DNA from: a bacterium SCSIO 12643
Lineage (GTDB): Bacteria; Bacteroidota; Bacteroidia; Flavobacteriales_G; Salibacteraceae
Direction of reading: 5' to 3'
Assembly (NCBI GenBank): GCA_024398135.1
Contig: CP073750.1
Span: 124,001-188,000, forward strand
DNA: 64,000 bases
Shown here: in pieces, positions 27,687 through 36,890 of the stretch
How the letters are laid out: every line of letters starts with the position of its first letter
Numbering within the stretch: the first letter of the stretch is position 1
Made by a program: the position numbers and the translations under genes
Notes under the pieces: generated by a model
The model's database searches: none
The model's input: the letters and a program-made list of their open reading frames with translations, nothing else
What the model was told of the DNA's origin: nothing

Positions 27687-27989
27687 TTAAGCCCTAGGCG
27701 GCTTGAATAAAGAAGAAACAGGATTTTCTGTTTGAGAACAACGATAAATCGTTTTAATGGTTTGAACGGGTTCTTCTGCTAATGTTTGTTCAAAAGCCAT
27801 TGGTAATTGAAAGTGTACGTGACAACAGTGACAAAAACATAATGGGGAACATCCATCCGATTCACTATCGTGATTATGTTCATGAGACATTTCCGTATGC
27901 ACATCATTTTCCACAGATATATCATCTGCACATGGCCACCCTGCCAATGCCAACATATACAATGAAAATATGAATACTATTATTCGCAC
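27687..27989 (-). CDS. Small His/Cys-rich envelope protein at head of the metal-efflux operon
   Basis: About 100 residues. A signal-like hydrophobic N-terminus is followed by HTEMSHEHNHDSESDG and then CSPLCFCHCCHVHF, a dense set of His and Cys ligands. It resembles the small DUF6660-type proteins that precede czc/cus operons in Bacteroidota (family name from memory). A periplasmic metal-binding or sensing role is likely. The start is uncertain: the frame begins at a GTG at 27989, only five bases downstream of a good -7 motif, so either the message is leaderless or translation starts at a downstream ATG (27956). It lies 73 bases upstream of the pump gene. Confidence 0.75.
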   Translation of the reverse strand: MRIIVFIFSLYMLALAGWPCADDISVENDVHTEMSHEHNHDSESDGCSPLCFCHCCHVHFQLPMAFEQTLAEEPVQTIKTIYRCSQTENPVSSLFKPPRA

Positions 27990-27993
27990 GTAA

Positions 27994-28028
27994 CAAATGT
28001 AATTTGTTTTACCTAAATCTAAAACAAA
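27994..28028 (-). promoter_or_regulatory. Candidate promoter of the metal-efflux operon
   Basis: On the minus strand TTTG (28025-28028) and TACATTTG (27994-28001) are separated by 23 bases, within the range reported for Bacteroidota -33/-7 promoters. The predicted transcription start falls at about 27989, right at the GTG of the leader gene. Confidence 0.45.
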
Positions 28029-28034
28029 GAAATA

Positions 28035-28655
28035 CTATGATTTCGTTAATGATCTGATGACGTTTTCATGAAATTTTGAAACAATCATACTATGAAAGTA
28101 TGGATAGAACTTATCTCTAAAAGTGGATACCCCCTTAAAATATGAACTATGAATAACTTTGGTCTGTCCTGAAGAATGTGGTTCAAATTGAATTTCCTGG
28201 ATTCCCGCAGTCATTCCATTTTCTATATAACTAAATACAATTTGGAAATTCTCCCGATCAATTTTTACGATCTCCTGCGACATGCACAATTTCTTCAGCC
28301 CCAGAATAACTAAATGGATGTAATACACCTGTCCGACTTGCGCCCCTGGAAAATCATCTCCCGGATAATACACCTCTCCGGAGTTTTTATTTAATGCCAA
28401 ACCAAATGAGACCCATCCACCACTATTCCATGCTATATTGGGGTCTGCTTGAATGTAGTGATCAAAAACTTCAGTAATCCCAGCAGATGCTATGAATTCA
28501 TCTTGTACTAAACCATGTTGGTCAAAGTTGGAGTCTTTAGGGATGGTAGATTTTAAATCTTTAAAAGATACCACACCAGCGTCCATTTGATCCTGAAGTA
28601 GTTTTCTAAGTAACGGAAATTTTAATCGGGATTGATCTATGTCGGATAATTTCAT
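28035..28655 (-). CDS. Conserved protein of unknown function (206 aa)
   Basis: Soluble protein with no signal peptide or membrane helix. I do not recognise the family. It has a mixed alpha/beta look: an N-terminal helical part (residues 1-60), then strands with aromatic residues (AWNSGGWVSFGLAL, GEVYYPGDDFPG). The second half could be a START/SRPBCC-type fold, which would suit a lipid or hydrophobic ligand, but this is a guess. It lies 34 bases downstream of gap and is probably the last gene of the tkt-gap transcript. Confidence 0.6.
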   Translation of the reverse strand: MKLSDIDQSRLKFPLLRKLLQDQMDAGVVSFKDLKSTIPKDSNFDQHGLVQDEFIASAGITEVFDHYIQADPNIAWNSGGWVSFGLALNKNSGEVYYPGDDFPGAQVGQVYYIHLVILGLKKLCMSQEIVKIDRENFQIVFSYIENGMTAGIQEIQFEPHSSGQTKVIHSSYFKGVSTFRDKFYPYFHSMIVSKFHENVIRSLTKS

Positions 28656-28689
28656 AAAGTCATCGAAAAACTAAATGAAAGTACAAAAA

Positions 28690-29688
28690 CTAAATCGATT
28701 GGCACATTTTGACTGTTAAATCCGCCATTCGCGCGGCATAACCTGATTCATTATCATACCAACTCGTGATCTTTACCAATCGGTCCTGAACTTGCGTAAG
28801 TGGTGCATCATAGATGGATGAATATTTATTTCCTACGATATCACTTGATACAATTGGGTCTTCATTGTATTGTAAAATCCCTTTGTATTGGTTTTGTGCG
28901 CTTTCTTTAAACGCAGCATTGACCTCCTCTACTGTTACATCTTTTTCAATGATACAAGTCAATTCAATTAACGACCCGGTAACCACAGGTACTCTAAGTG
29001 CACTCGCATGTAGTTTACCTTTTAACTCCGGAAGTACCACACCAACTGCTGTAGCCGCACCTGTCGTGGTCGGGATAATGTTTTGTGCAGCCGCACGTGC
29101 ACGTCTTAAATCCGAATGTGGCGCATCTTGCAGTCTCTGATCTGCAGTATATCCATGGGTTGTTGTGATAAACCCATGGGAAATACCCCATTTCTCATTC
29201 ACCAATTGGACTACGGGAGCCAAACAATTGGTGGTACAAGAAGCATTGGAAATCAAGTCTATCTCAGGAGTTAAAATCTCATCGTTCACACCTAAAACCA
29301 CGAACGGTACATTTCCACTCTTGGCGGGTGCTGAAATTACCACTTTTTTAGCTCCTGCTTCAATGTGCTTACGTGCTTTTTCCTCTGTTCTAAAAACTCC
29401 TGTACATTCTAAAACCAAATCTACCTCTTGAGTTTTCCATGGCAACTGATCCGGATCACTGATCTGGGTATAAGAGATTCTTTCCTCTCCGATATACAAT
29501 GTGTTTTCATCTGACTTTACCTCTTCCGGGTAAATGCCATGAGCAGTATCATATTTAAAAAGGTGCGCAATGGTTTTACTATCAGATAAATCGTTTACCG
29601 CAACAATTTTCACTTCAGAATTCGCTAATAAATTGCGCAAGGTCAATCTACCAATTCTTCCCATTCCATTTATCGCAACCCTTTTCAT
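28690..29688 (-). CDS. gap: Glyceraldehyde-3-phosphate dehydrogenase, type I
   Basis: Oxidises glyceraldehyde 3-phosphate to 1,3-bisphosphoglycerate with NAD in glycolysis, or runs in reverse. 332 residues. The Rossmann motif INGMGRIGR is at the N-terminus, the active-site motif SNASCTTNC has Cys151, and His178 (TTTHGYTADQ) is the paired catalytic base. The C-terminal SWYDNESGYAARM is typical. I chose the ATG at 29686-29688 because AGGAG lies seven bases upstream, a strong ribosome-binding site that is unusual in this phylum; a longer frame adds eleven unrelated residues. It follows tkt with a 63-base gap that contains a perfect hairpin. Confidence 0.96.
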   Translation of the reverse strand: MKRVAINGMGRIGRLTLRNLLANSEVKIVAVNDLSDSKTIAHLFKYDTAHGIYPEEVKSDENTLYIGEERISYTQISDPDQLPWKTQEVDLVLECTGVFRTEEKARKHIEAGAKKVVISAPAKSGNVPFVVLGVNDEILTPEIDLISNASCTTNCLAPVVQLVNEKWGISHGFITTTHGYTADQRLQDAPHSDLRRARAAAQNIIPTTTGAATAVGVVLPELKGKLHASALRVPVVTGSLIELTCIIEKDVTVEEVNAAFKESAQNQYKGILQYNEDPIVSSDIVGNKYSSIYDAPLTQVQDRLVKITSWYDNESGYAARMADLTVKMCQSI

Positions 29689-29700
29689 ACTTCTCCTATA
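29689..29700 (-). promoter_or_regulatory. Strong Shine-Dalgarno (AGGAG) of gap
   Basis: Minus strand TATAGGAGAAGT directly precedes the gap ATG and fixes the start. Clear Shine-Dalgarno sequences are uncommon in Bacteroidota. Confidence 0.7.
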
Positions 29701-29705
29701 TTTTG

Positions 29706-29733
29706 AAGCACAGAAACGCATGTTTCTGTGCTT
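29706..29733 (-). promoter_or_regulatory. Perfect 12-bp hairpin between tkt and gap
   Basis: AAGCACAGAAAC and GTTTCTGTGCTT pair perfectly around a four-base loop in the 63-base tkt-gap gap. In the transcribed (minus) direction it is followed by CAAAATATA rather than a T run, so it is not a standard terminator. It may be an RNA-stability or processing element, or a weak attenuator that sets the tkt:gap ratio. Confidence 0.6.
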
Positions 29734-29751
29734 TATTATTTTGCTTTAATC

Positions 29752-31746
29752 TTAAACTCGATCCATCACTTCCTTCACTACATTTTCCGCAGTGATTCCG
29801 AACTTCTCATATAATACTTTATACGGTGCAGAAGCTCCAAAAGTGTCCATACCTACAATACCACCGTTCATTCCAACGTATTTGTACCATGGCATAGTTG
29901 ATCCTGCTTCAACCGCTACACGATTGATACAAGATGCCGGTAAAACTTCATTTTTGTATTCTGACGATTGCTTTTCGAATAAATCCATTGATGGAACAGA
30001 AACGACTCTTACTTTAACACCTTTAGCATTTAAAGTTTCTTTCGCTTCTAATGCGATTTCAACCTCCGAACCTGATGCTAAAATAATTGCAGTATATCCT
30101 TCATCCTCAGTTAAAACATACGCTCCTTTTGCAGTATGCTCCGCAGAAGCGTAGGTTCCATTACTACGATCTAATACAGGTAAATTTTGACGTGTTAACA
30201 CCAATGAAGTTGGACCTGTAGTATTCTCTAATGCCAATTTCCAGGCTTGTGCCGTTTCATCTGCACACATAGGGCGAATCACTGACATATTCGGAATCGA
30301 TCTTAAAGAAACCAAATGAGACTCCGGTTGGTGTGTAGGGCCATCTTCTCCTAAACCAATAGAATCGTGCGTCAATACGTAAATCGCCTGAACATTCATC
30401 AACGCAGCCATACGCATAGCTGGACGCATATAATCTGAAAATACGAAGAACGTACCCGCATAAGGAATTACCCCTCCATGTAAGTTCATTCCATTCATAA
30501 TCGCTCCCATCGCGTGCTCTCTAATACCATAGTGCACATATCTTCCTTCTCTGTTATCCGGAGTGAAAGCTGTTTCCGACTTAGGGAATGTTTTATTTGA
30601 TGGGCTTAAATCTGCCGAACCACCAATTAATGCCGGAATTTTTTCGGCTACCGCATTTAATACATCACCTGATGCTCCACGGGTTGCTACAGATTTTCCT
30701 GCTTCAAACTGTGGTAAATCTAAATCTGAGTAATCTGCATCTCCTGAAATCAACGCATTTAATTGTCTACCTAGCTCCGGATATAAGTTTCCGTAATTAG
30801 ATAATTGCATATTCCATTCTTCTTCCGCTTCAATTCCTTCATCGCCTGATTCTTTACAGAATGTGGCCACTTCTTCCGAAACATAGAAATCTTCTAATGG
30901 TAAGCCAATGGCTTTTTTAGTAATTTCTAACTCCTCTGCTCCTAATGGCTCACCATGCGCTGAAGATGTACCTGCTTTTTTAGGACTACCAAAACCAATG
31001 GTTGTCTTACAAGCGATAATTGATGGTTTTTCTGTTTCCTCTTTCGCAATGTCAATCGCCTTATCTACAGCATCTAAATCATGTCCATCACAAGATTGTA
31101 CATGCCAGCCGTAAGACTCAAAACGTTTTAAGGTATCCTCAGAAAAACTCAAGTTGGTATCTCCATCAATCGTAATATTATTGTCATCATATAATACAAC
31201 CAACTTACCTAGTTTATGGTGTCCTGCTAAAGAACATGCTTCATGAGAGATTCCTTCTTCTAAATCTCCATCACCTACAAATACATAAGTAAAGTGATCG
31301 ATGATTTGATTATCTTCCTGATTAAACCTTCCAGCTAAAGATGCTTCTGCCATAGCCATACCTACCGCATTCGCAATTCCTTGTCCCAAAGGACCTGTAG
31401 TTGTTTCCACACCAGGAGTAATATGATTTTCCGGGTGTCCAGGAGTTTTACTTCCCCACTGACGGAAATCTTTTAAATCATCAATAGTTAAATCATATCC
31501 ATACAGGTGTAGCAAACTATAAATCAACATACTTCCGTGTCCATTAGAAAGTACAAATCTGTCGCGATTAAACCACTTTGGATTTGACGGATTATGATTT
31601 AAGTGATTGGTCCATAATACTGCTGCAATATCAGCCATTCCCATAGGCATTCCCGGATGTCCTGAATTTGCTCTCTGAACCCCGTCCATAGACAATCCAC
31701 GAATAATTTTAGCTGTTTCAGCAATCATATTTTTTGTTGATGACAT
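29752..31746 (-). CDS. tkt: Transketolase
   Basis: Thiamine-diphosphate enzyme of the non-oxidative pentose phosphate pathway, transferring two-carbon ketol units between sugar phosphates. 664 residues. The N-terminal domain has SGHPGMPMG, the ThDP/Mg motif [13 protein letters not shown] through DDNNITIDG, and [13 protein letters not shown]. The pyrimidine domain contains [13 protein letters not shown] with the conserved Glu, and [20 protein letters not shown]-type substrate residues follow. Start is the ATG at 31744-31746, giving [13 protein letters not shown]. First gene of the tkt-gap-unknown cluster. Confidence 0.96.
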   Translation of the reverse strand: MSSTKNMIAETAKIIRGLSMDGVQRANSGHPGMPMGMADIAAVLWTNHLNHNPSNPKWFNRDRFVLSNGHGSMLIYSLLHLYGYDLTIDDLKDFRQWGSKTPGHPENHITPGVETTTGPLGQGIANAVGMAMAEASLAGRFNQEDNQIIDHFTYVFVGDGDLEEGISHEACSLAGHHKLGKLVVLYDDNNITIDGDTNLSFSEDTLKRFESYGWHVQSCDGHDLDAVDKAIDIAKEETEKPSIIACKTTIGFGSPKKAGTSSAHGEPLGAEELEITKKAIGLPLEDFYVSEEVATFCKESGDEGIEAEEEWNMQLSNYGNLYPELGRQLNALISGDADYSDLDLPQFEAGKSVATRGASGDVLNAVAEKIPALIGGSADLSPSNKTFPKSETAFTPDNREGRYVHYGIREHAMGAIMNGMNLHGGVIPYAGTFFVFSDYMRPAMRMAALMNVQAIYVLTHDSIGLGEDGPTHQPESHLVSLRSIPNMSVIRPMCADETAQAWKLALENTTGPTSLVLTRQNLPVLDRSNGTYASAEHTAKGAYVLTEDEGYTAIILASGSEVEIALEAKETLNAKGVKVRVVSVPSMDLFEKQSSEYKNEVLPASCINRVAVEAGSTMPWYKYVGMNGGIVGMDTFGASAPYKVLYEKFGITAENVVKEVMDRV

Positions 31747-31777
31747 GTGAAGATTTTAATGTTATAAATATGGGGGG

Positions 31778-31785
31778 CAAATTTA
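31778..31785 (-). promoter_or_regulatory. Candidate -7 element (TAAATTTG) of tkt
   Basis: Minus-strand TAAATTTG matches TAnnTTTG, 31 bases before the tkt ATG. No correctly spaced -33 TTG is seen. Confidence 0.35.
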
Positions 31786-31970
31786 ATAGTTTAACCGTGA
31801 TTTACGGATGTAATGTTTTCACAATTTCATACGATTTACAAACATATTGGGCCTGAATTACGTAAATACCAATTGGAAATCATTTTTTAATCTTTTAGTA
31901 ATTATTTAATGTTCACAAAACGTAGTATAACTTCACAAAAATTAGATTTATGCTGAAATACTTTTTTGAC

Positions 31971-31978
31971 TATATTTG
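31971..31978 (+). promoter_or_regulatory. Candidate -7 element (TATATTTG) of the Asp-box surface protein
   Basis: TATATTTG matches TAnnTTTG and ends 38 bases before the ATG at 32017. The strongest -33 candidate is badly spaced. Confidence 0.4.
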
Positions 31979-32016
31979 GGACATTAACTATATGTTCTAA
32001 ATAAATCAGTTTTAAT

Positions 32017-34722
32017 ATGAAAAAACAATTACTCTTTGCACTTGCTACTGCTGTAACGGTGGGTAGTTATGCACAGACCAGTACTCCGGACATGAATGGA
32101 GTAAACATTGCAATGCCGTATACCAAGAAAATGATCGTTGGTAACGAGCAAGGGCCTGTAAACAGAGCTTCTGGAGGTGGTAATTCTATTGCGACTTCTA
32201 GTAACGGTACTACAATCGGTACAACCACTTACGATCTTCAAACAAATGGTTCTGTACAAAACAGATTAGTAAAACATGCTGACGGAACTATTTCTGCTGT
32301 TTGGACTTATTCTAATGCTTATAGTCTTGCTGCTCCAGATCGTGGAACAGGATATAACTATTATAACGGTACTGCATGGGGAGCTGCTCCAACTGCACGT
32401 ATCGAATCTGAACGTGGTGGATGGCCATCTATGTTAGGTGTAAACGGTGGTGAGGTAAATTCACTTCATAACACTGCTTCTGGTCCAATTACTATGAACA
32501 AAAGAGCCACTAAAGGTACTGGTTCATGGACTGAAACAGATATCGTTATTCCAAACAACAGTACGGATTTGATCTGGAACAGATCAGCTGTTGGTGGACC
32601 AAACGGACAAACTATTCACATGGTAGCGGTTACTGCTCCTGTAGCTAACCAGGGTACTTTATACCAGGGGCTGGATGGTGCTCTAGTATACTTCAGATCT
32701 TTAGATGGTGGGGTAACATGGGATCAACAAGGTGTGGTTTTACCAGGTATGACTTCAAATGAATTTGTTGGTTTTAGTGGTGATTCTTATTCAATCATGG
32801 CTAAAGGAAATACAGTTGTAATCGCTGTATTCGAAGACTGGGCAGATTCTTTCATCATGAAATCTACTGATAACGGTAACACCTGGACAAAAACTTTATT
32901 TATCGATTTCCCTCTTGATATGTATGTTGCAAATCAAGCTGGTGGTTCTGACGTTGACGGTGATGGTAATGCGGATACATTAACCACTACTGATAACGCT
33001 GGTGCGTTGGTAATTGATAACAACGGTATGGCTCACGTATTTTATGGTAACATGAGAGTATTAGATGCGGATTTAACTGATGCAGGTACTACTTTCTTCC
33101 CATATACTAACGGGTTAAAATACTGGAATGAAAACATGCCAGCGGATAGCGCACAATTCATTGCCTGGGCAGAAGATTTAGATAACGATGGTCAGGTAGC
33201 GAATACTAACGAGACTAATATTGCACAATATTTTACTTCATTGGCTTCTTTCCCAAATGCATCTATGGATGCTAACGGTGCGATCTACGTAACTTACTCT
33301 GCTTATATGGAGACTTTAAGTAACGGAGACCAAAGTTACAGACACATCTATTTAGTAAAGAGTGATGATGGTGGTTGTACATGGAACCAATTCGAAGACA
33401 TGACTCCAAACGATAACTTCGCAGAGTGCGTATTCCCTTCTATTGCGGATATTACTGATGATAGTGTAAGATTCATTTATCAAGAAGATATCGAGCCAGG
33501 TTTAGCCGTTCGTGGTGACGAAGACGCTTATGGTGATAATAACATCGTTTATATCGCTGTTCATAAAAACTCTTTGAGTTCAACTACTTTAAACTGTGTA
33601 ACATGGGTTGAAGGTGATACTGCTTTCTGTCCTGGTGCTAATGCAGTATTTGAAGCAAGCTGCGGTACTTCTTATGCATGGTCTACTGGTGCAACTACTG
33701 CAACTGAGACGATTACGTCATTTGGTACTTTTACTGTTGATATTACTACTTCTTGTGGTACAACAAATACACATACAATTACAACTGCACAACCAACTAA
33801 TCCTCCGACAATCGTTAAAAACGGAGATGAATTCATTTGTGGTGGTGGTACTGCAACTCTTGGTGTAGATCCAGTTACTGGTGGTTCTTATTTATGGTCT
33901 ACTGGTGCAACTTCTATTACAACAACTATTAATGCTGCAGGTACATATACTGTAACAGTAACGAATTGTGGAGGTACTTCTACTGAAACTTTCACTATTA
34001 CTACTGAGCCAACTCCGGCTAATACTGTAAATGCAATTGGTCAAACTACTTTCTGTGAAGGTAGCGGATCTTTAGTTTTAAGTGCACTTGAAGGTTCTTC
34101 ATGGTTATGGTCAAACGGAGCAACTACACAGTCTATTACTTTGAACTCTGCTTCTGAATCTGGATCATATACTTGTGATATTTCAAACTCTTGTGGTGAT
34201 ATGGTAACTTCTTCTGCTGTTACTGTAACTATTCATCCACAACCTGCAACTCCAGTAGTAACTTATTCTGGTAGCGGTGTATATACATCTGATGCAACTA
34301 GTGGAAACCAATGGTACTTAGATGGAAACATCGTTCCTGGTGCGACTGACCAAACTTTTAACGCTACAGATTATCAAGGTTCTACCGTATCTGTAATCGT
34401 TACAAATTCTGATGGTTGTACTTCTGAAGCTTCTGCAGGTGCTGTAGTTGGTTTAACTGAAATCAAAAACACATTAAACAACGTAAATGTGTATCCTAAT
34501 CCAAACAATGGATTATTTGATGTAAACTTCAACGCAGCTGTAGCTGGTACTTACGAAATCAAAGTTTCTAATGTTGTAGGTCAAACTCTAGTAAGAAAAA
34601 CTGTTAGCGTTTCTGGAAACATGAAAGTTAACATGGATGTGACGAACTTCAACACTGGATTATATTTTGTAACTATCGCTAGTGAAGGCGAAGAAAACGT
34701 TTACAAATTAATTGTTGAATAA
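32017..34722 (+). CDS. T9SS-exported surface protein with sialidase-like Asp boxes and Ig-like repeats
   Basis: 901 residues. Signal peptide MKKQLLFALATAVTVGSYAQ. The N-terminal region to about 520 looks like a beta-propeller and has three Asp-box motifs, SLDGGVTW (228-235), STDNGNTW (283-290) and SDDGGCTW (449-456), plus an EF-hand-like loop DVDGDGNADT (312-321). Three or four Ig-like/PKD-like repeats with YAWSTGATT, YLWSTGATS and WLWSNGATT follow (about 530-800). The C-terminus is a type A T9SS sorting domain (VYPNPNNGLFDVNF, ending ENVYKLIVE). Catalytic sialidase residues were not identified, so an adhesin or glycan-binding role is as likely as an enzyme. It is monocistronic, with a strong terminator. 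Confidence 0.87.
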   Translation: MKKQLLFALATAVTVGSYAQTSTPDMNGVNIAMPYTKKMIVGNEQGPVNRASGGGNSIATSSNGTTIGTTTYDLQTNGSVQNRLVKHADGTISAVWTYSNAYSLAAPDRGTGYNYYNGTAWGAAPTARIESERGGWPSMLGVNGGEVNSLHNTASGPITMNKRATKGTGSWTETDIVIPNNSTDLIWNRSAVGGPNGQTIHMVAVTAPVANQGTLYQGLDGALVYFRSLDGGVTWDQQGVVLPGMTSNEFVGFSGDSYSIMAKGNTVVIAVFEDWADSFIMKSTDNGNTWTKTLFIDFPLDMYVANQAGGSDVDGDGNADTLTTTDNAGALVIDNNGMAHVFYGNMRVLDADLTDAGTTFFPYTNGLKYWNENMPADSAQFIAWAEDLDNDGQVANTNETNIAQYFTSLASFPNASMDANGAIYVTYSAYMETLSNGDQSYRHIYLVKSDDGGCTWNQFEDMTPNDNFAECVFPSIADITDDSVRFIYQEDIEPGLAVRGDEDAYGDNNIVYIAVHKNSLSSTTLNCVTWVEGDTAFCPGANAVFEASCGTSYAWSTGATTATETITSFGTFTVDITTSCGTTNTHTITTAQPTNPPTIVKNGDEFICGGGTATLGVDPVTGGSYLWSTGATSITTTINAAGTYTVTVTNCGGTSTETFTITTEPTPANTVNAIGQTTFCEGSGSLVLSALEGSSWLWSNGATTQSITLNSASESGSYTCDISNSCGDMVTSSAVTVTIHPQPATPVVTYSGSGVYTSDATSGNQWYLDGNIVPGATDQTFNATDYQGSTVSVIVTNSDGCTSEASAGAVVGLTEIKNTLNNVNVYPNPNNGLFDVNFNAAVAGTYEIKVSNVVGQTLVRKTVSVSGNMKVNMDVTNFNTGLYFVTIASEGEENVYKLIVE

Positions 34723-34744
34723 TATTCAGATTTATTGAACATAG

Positions 34745-34777
34745 AAAGGGCGGCAAATAATTTTGCCGCCCTTTTTT
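34745..34777 (+). terminator. Rho-independent terminator
   Basis: A 13-bp perfect stem AAAGGGCGGCAAA / TTTGCCGCCCTTT with a TAAT loop, followed by T. It ends the Asp-box protein gene and may also block read-through from the convergent acetyltransferase gene. Confidence 0.9.
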
Positions 34778-34796
34778 GTTTTAAACAATTATATCT

Positions 34797-35339
34797 CTAA
34801 TCCACATTTAAAGTCATTGACTTATAACCATACGATTTACCCTCAATCCTAAACATATCCTGTACATCGCTTAATAAATAGAACCCTAATTTTTCATACA
34901 CACGAATCGCTGGACTATTGATACCTAAAACATCTAAATCCAACCAACTTATACTTGAATCGTTTTTACAATAGTCTATTACAAAATGAAGTAATTGCTG
35001 TCCAATCTTTAAGTTTCTGAAATTTCGATCTGTTCCCATGCCCAGCACTACTCTATGCGCTGTATTGGGTTCTTTACGCAAACGAATATCAATATGCCCT
35101 ACAATTTGATTGTCTTGATTTATGGCCACCCAAAGTTTTCGCCAGCCTATTTCTCCTCTCTTTTTATCAAATCCTTCTCTGAATTTTTTTGCCCACTCAT
35201 TTGTAAACTTTGATTGTTCTTTAGAGAGTGGTAGAAAAAACAAATCATTATCTCCATTTTCAGATAAATGAACACTTAAGTAATCCAGGAAATCCTTAAG
35301 ATCTTCTTTACTTAGCTCCTCTATTCGTATTGCGTGCAT
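34797..35339 (-). CDS. GNAT family N-acetyltransferase
   Basis: 180 residues, one GNAT domain. Acetyl-CoA binding motif A is recognisable around VVLGMGTDRNFRNLKIGQQLL, with the IG-Q phosphate loop, and the C-terminal motif B NSPAIRVYEKLGFYLL is typical. Such enzymes acetylate amines of small molecules or proteins; the substrate cannot be inferred. It stands alone on the minus strand, convergent with the surface protein gene. Confidence 0.88.
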   Translation of the reverse strand: MHAIRIEELSKEDLKDFLDYLSVHLSENGDNDLFFLPLSKEQSKFTNEWAKKFREGFDKKRGEIGWRKLWVAINQDNQIVGHIDIRLRKEPNTAHRVVLGMGTDRNFRNLKIGQQLLHFVIDYCKNDSSISWLDLDVLGINSPAIRVYEKLGFYLLSDVQDMFRIEGKSYGYKSMTLNVD

Positions 35340-35442
35340 TGTTATATTTCCAGTTTAGAGTTTCTTCATACTCAGGAGCTGTTAAAAATACATCTCCCAA
35401 ATGGATTTTAGATATAAAACCATCCTAACATTTACTTCTGGA

Positions 35443-36003
35443 TTAGGGAGTCTTGCTAATATCCTTATACTCCTTGCGTTTCCAAATCTCCGTATACGGA
35501 TAACCATCCATCGTCATTTTTACCTGTAGTGTATCCCCTTCTAAAGTAAATTCAGCAGAATACTTTTTATCTCCAGGCATGTAGATATTTCCATTGGAAT
35601 ATTTTCCATTTGCATATGTAATCCCATCTAAAAAATAATCCTCTTCGTTTCCCTGTGCTTCGTATTCTGAATTCCCATCATTGTAATAATGCATTTTTCC
35701 AATGTACTCGTCTTTATACTTTAGTATTTCATAGATCGCCATATAATAATCATTCTTTACTTCCCAGATTCCAATAATACTATCCCCCGGGCTAGTGCCT
35801 AAAATTGTTGATTTCACTTGCTCCGTTAGGCGCTCTTCCTCTGCATTTGTGGTATCCATAACTTCTTGATTTGATTCTATTTCTGTTTTTATCTCAGTGA
35901 TACTCTCTGCCACCAATTGTTCTTTATGCCTTTGCTTTTCTCCTTTACAAGCAGTAAATGAGAATATCAACAGACCTATTACGATAAAGATTTTTGTGTT
36001 CAT
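35443..36003 (-). CDS. DUF2147-like lipoprotein
   Basis: 186 residues. A lipoprotein signal ends FTAC with Cys19 as the lipidated residue. A linker rich in Glu and Thr (about 25-70) precedes a beta-rich domain with DSIIGIWEVKNDYYMAIYEI and DEYIGKMHYYNDG, the pattern of DUF2147, whose members are small envelope proteins of unknown function. It lies 53 bases downstream of the ABC-type membrane protein on the same strand, so it may belong to the radical-SAM cluster. Assignment to DUF2147 is by motif and is tentative. Confidence 0.65.
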   Translation of the reverse strand: MNTKIFIVIGLLIFSFTACKGEKQRHKEQLVAESITEIKTEIESNQEVMDTTNAEEERLTEQVKSTILGTSPGDSIIGIWEVKNDYYMAIYEILKYKDEYIGKMHYYNDGNSEYEAQGNEEDYFLDGITYANGKYSNGNIYMPGDKKYSAEFTLEGDTLQVKMTMDGYPYTEIWKRKEYKDISKTP

Positions 36004-36056
36004 ATTTTCCTTTTTATGATTTGAATTATTTGTAAAACTTGCTTAGATCAATGCAA

Positions 36057-36890
36057 TTAGGGTACGATGTTTTTAATACGCTTTGAAATTTCTGAAAGGC
36101 GCAACCAATGTTGATAATATAAAGGGAGGCTCACCACACTTTCAATGTATTGATAGACATACATTATGAGGGCAAATAAAGCGCCATATTGGACTCCTTC
36201 GCTCGCTGAAAAGTAAATGGTAATGATGAGTAAAATCATCATGATCAACCAACTAATCGAATAGTTTATGGTTTCGATATCAGACAGTTTTATATTCCAC
36301 CTCATCAACTTTAACAAATGAAATCGTAATCCTGATTGCTGGTTAGATCGAATGACATCAACCTGAGACTCCAGCTCATTATTAAATTTATGATTATAAT
36401 CCAGGGTCCGCCCCCCACTTAATACATAAATAAATAACACTACTGCTCCGGTTACCAAAGCACCAAGAAATGTATTCCAGCTCAAAAAAGCTAAAATCGT
36501 CATTACACCAATTAATCCTATACTGTGTTGAACAATCATGGGTAATTCATTTTCAGCAAACCGCACCATTTCAGCCAACATATTCAGGCGGGCAGTTTTT
36601 AAAGAGTGTTTTTCTTTTGGAATGAACTTTAACACGATCGTACTAATTCTGATATAAATCTTAGCATAAAATCGGGAATCAAAATACCTTCGAAATCCTC
36701 CCATAATAATCAGTAATCCGCCTAGCAGTCCCAGGTTCCATATTCCTGACAAGTTTTTATGGAGCATTCCATCAATAGCCTGACCAATGAAATATGGAAA
36801 TAAGACACCCAATAAAGCTTCAACAATGATGATTAAAATAGTAAACCCTAATCGCCATCGAAACTGATATATAATCTCTCTAATATCCAT
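36057..36890 (-). CDS. ABC exporter six-TM domain protein without ATPase
   Basis: 277 residues with six predicted membrane helices resembling the transmembrane domain of an ABC exporter (start IIYQFRWRLGFTILIIIVEALLGVLFPYFIGQAIDG). It ends at about the point where an ABC protein would enter its nucleotide-binding domain, and there is no Walker A or LSGGQ. Stand-alone six-TM proteins of this type are a known family in Bacteroidota. Its start overlaps the radical-SAM gene by 11 bases, so translation is coupled. Either an ATPase encoded elsewhere serves it, or it works without one. Confidence 0.85.
   Translation of the reverse strand: MDIREIIYQFRWRLGFTILIIIVEALLGVLFPYFIGQAIDGMLHKNLSGIWNLGLLGGLLIIMGGFRRYFDSRFYAKIYIRISTIVLKFIPKEKHSLKTARLNMLAEMVRFAENELPMIVQHSIGLIGVMTILAFLSWNTFLGALVTGAVVLFIYVLSGGRTLDYNHKFNNELESQVDVIRSNQQSGLRFHLLKLMRWNIKLSDIETINYSISWLIMMILLIITIYFSASEGVQYGALFALIMYVYQYIESVVSLPLYYQHWLRLSEISKRIKNIVP

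Noticed and set aside
28035-28655. SMI1/KNR4 or DUF1990-type immunity protein
   Set aside because: No matching motif could be traced and no toxin gene adjoins; left as unknown.
36057-36890. Frameshifted ABC exporter
   Set aside because: No Walker or signature motif remains in the adjacent DNA, and stand-alone six-TM proteins are an established kind of family, so truncation is not required.
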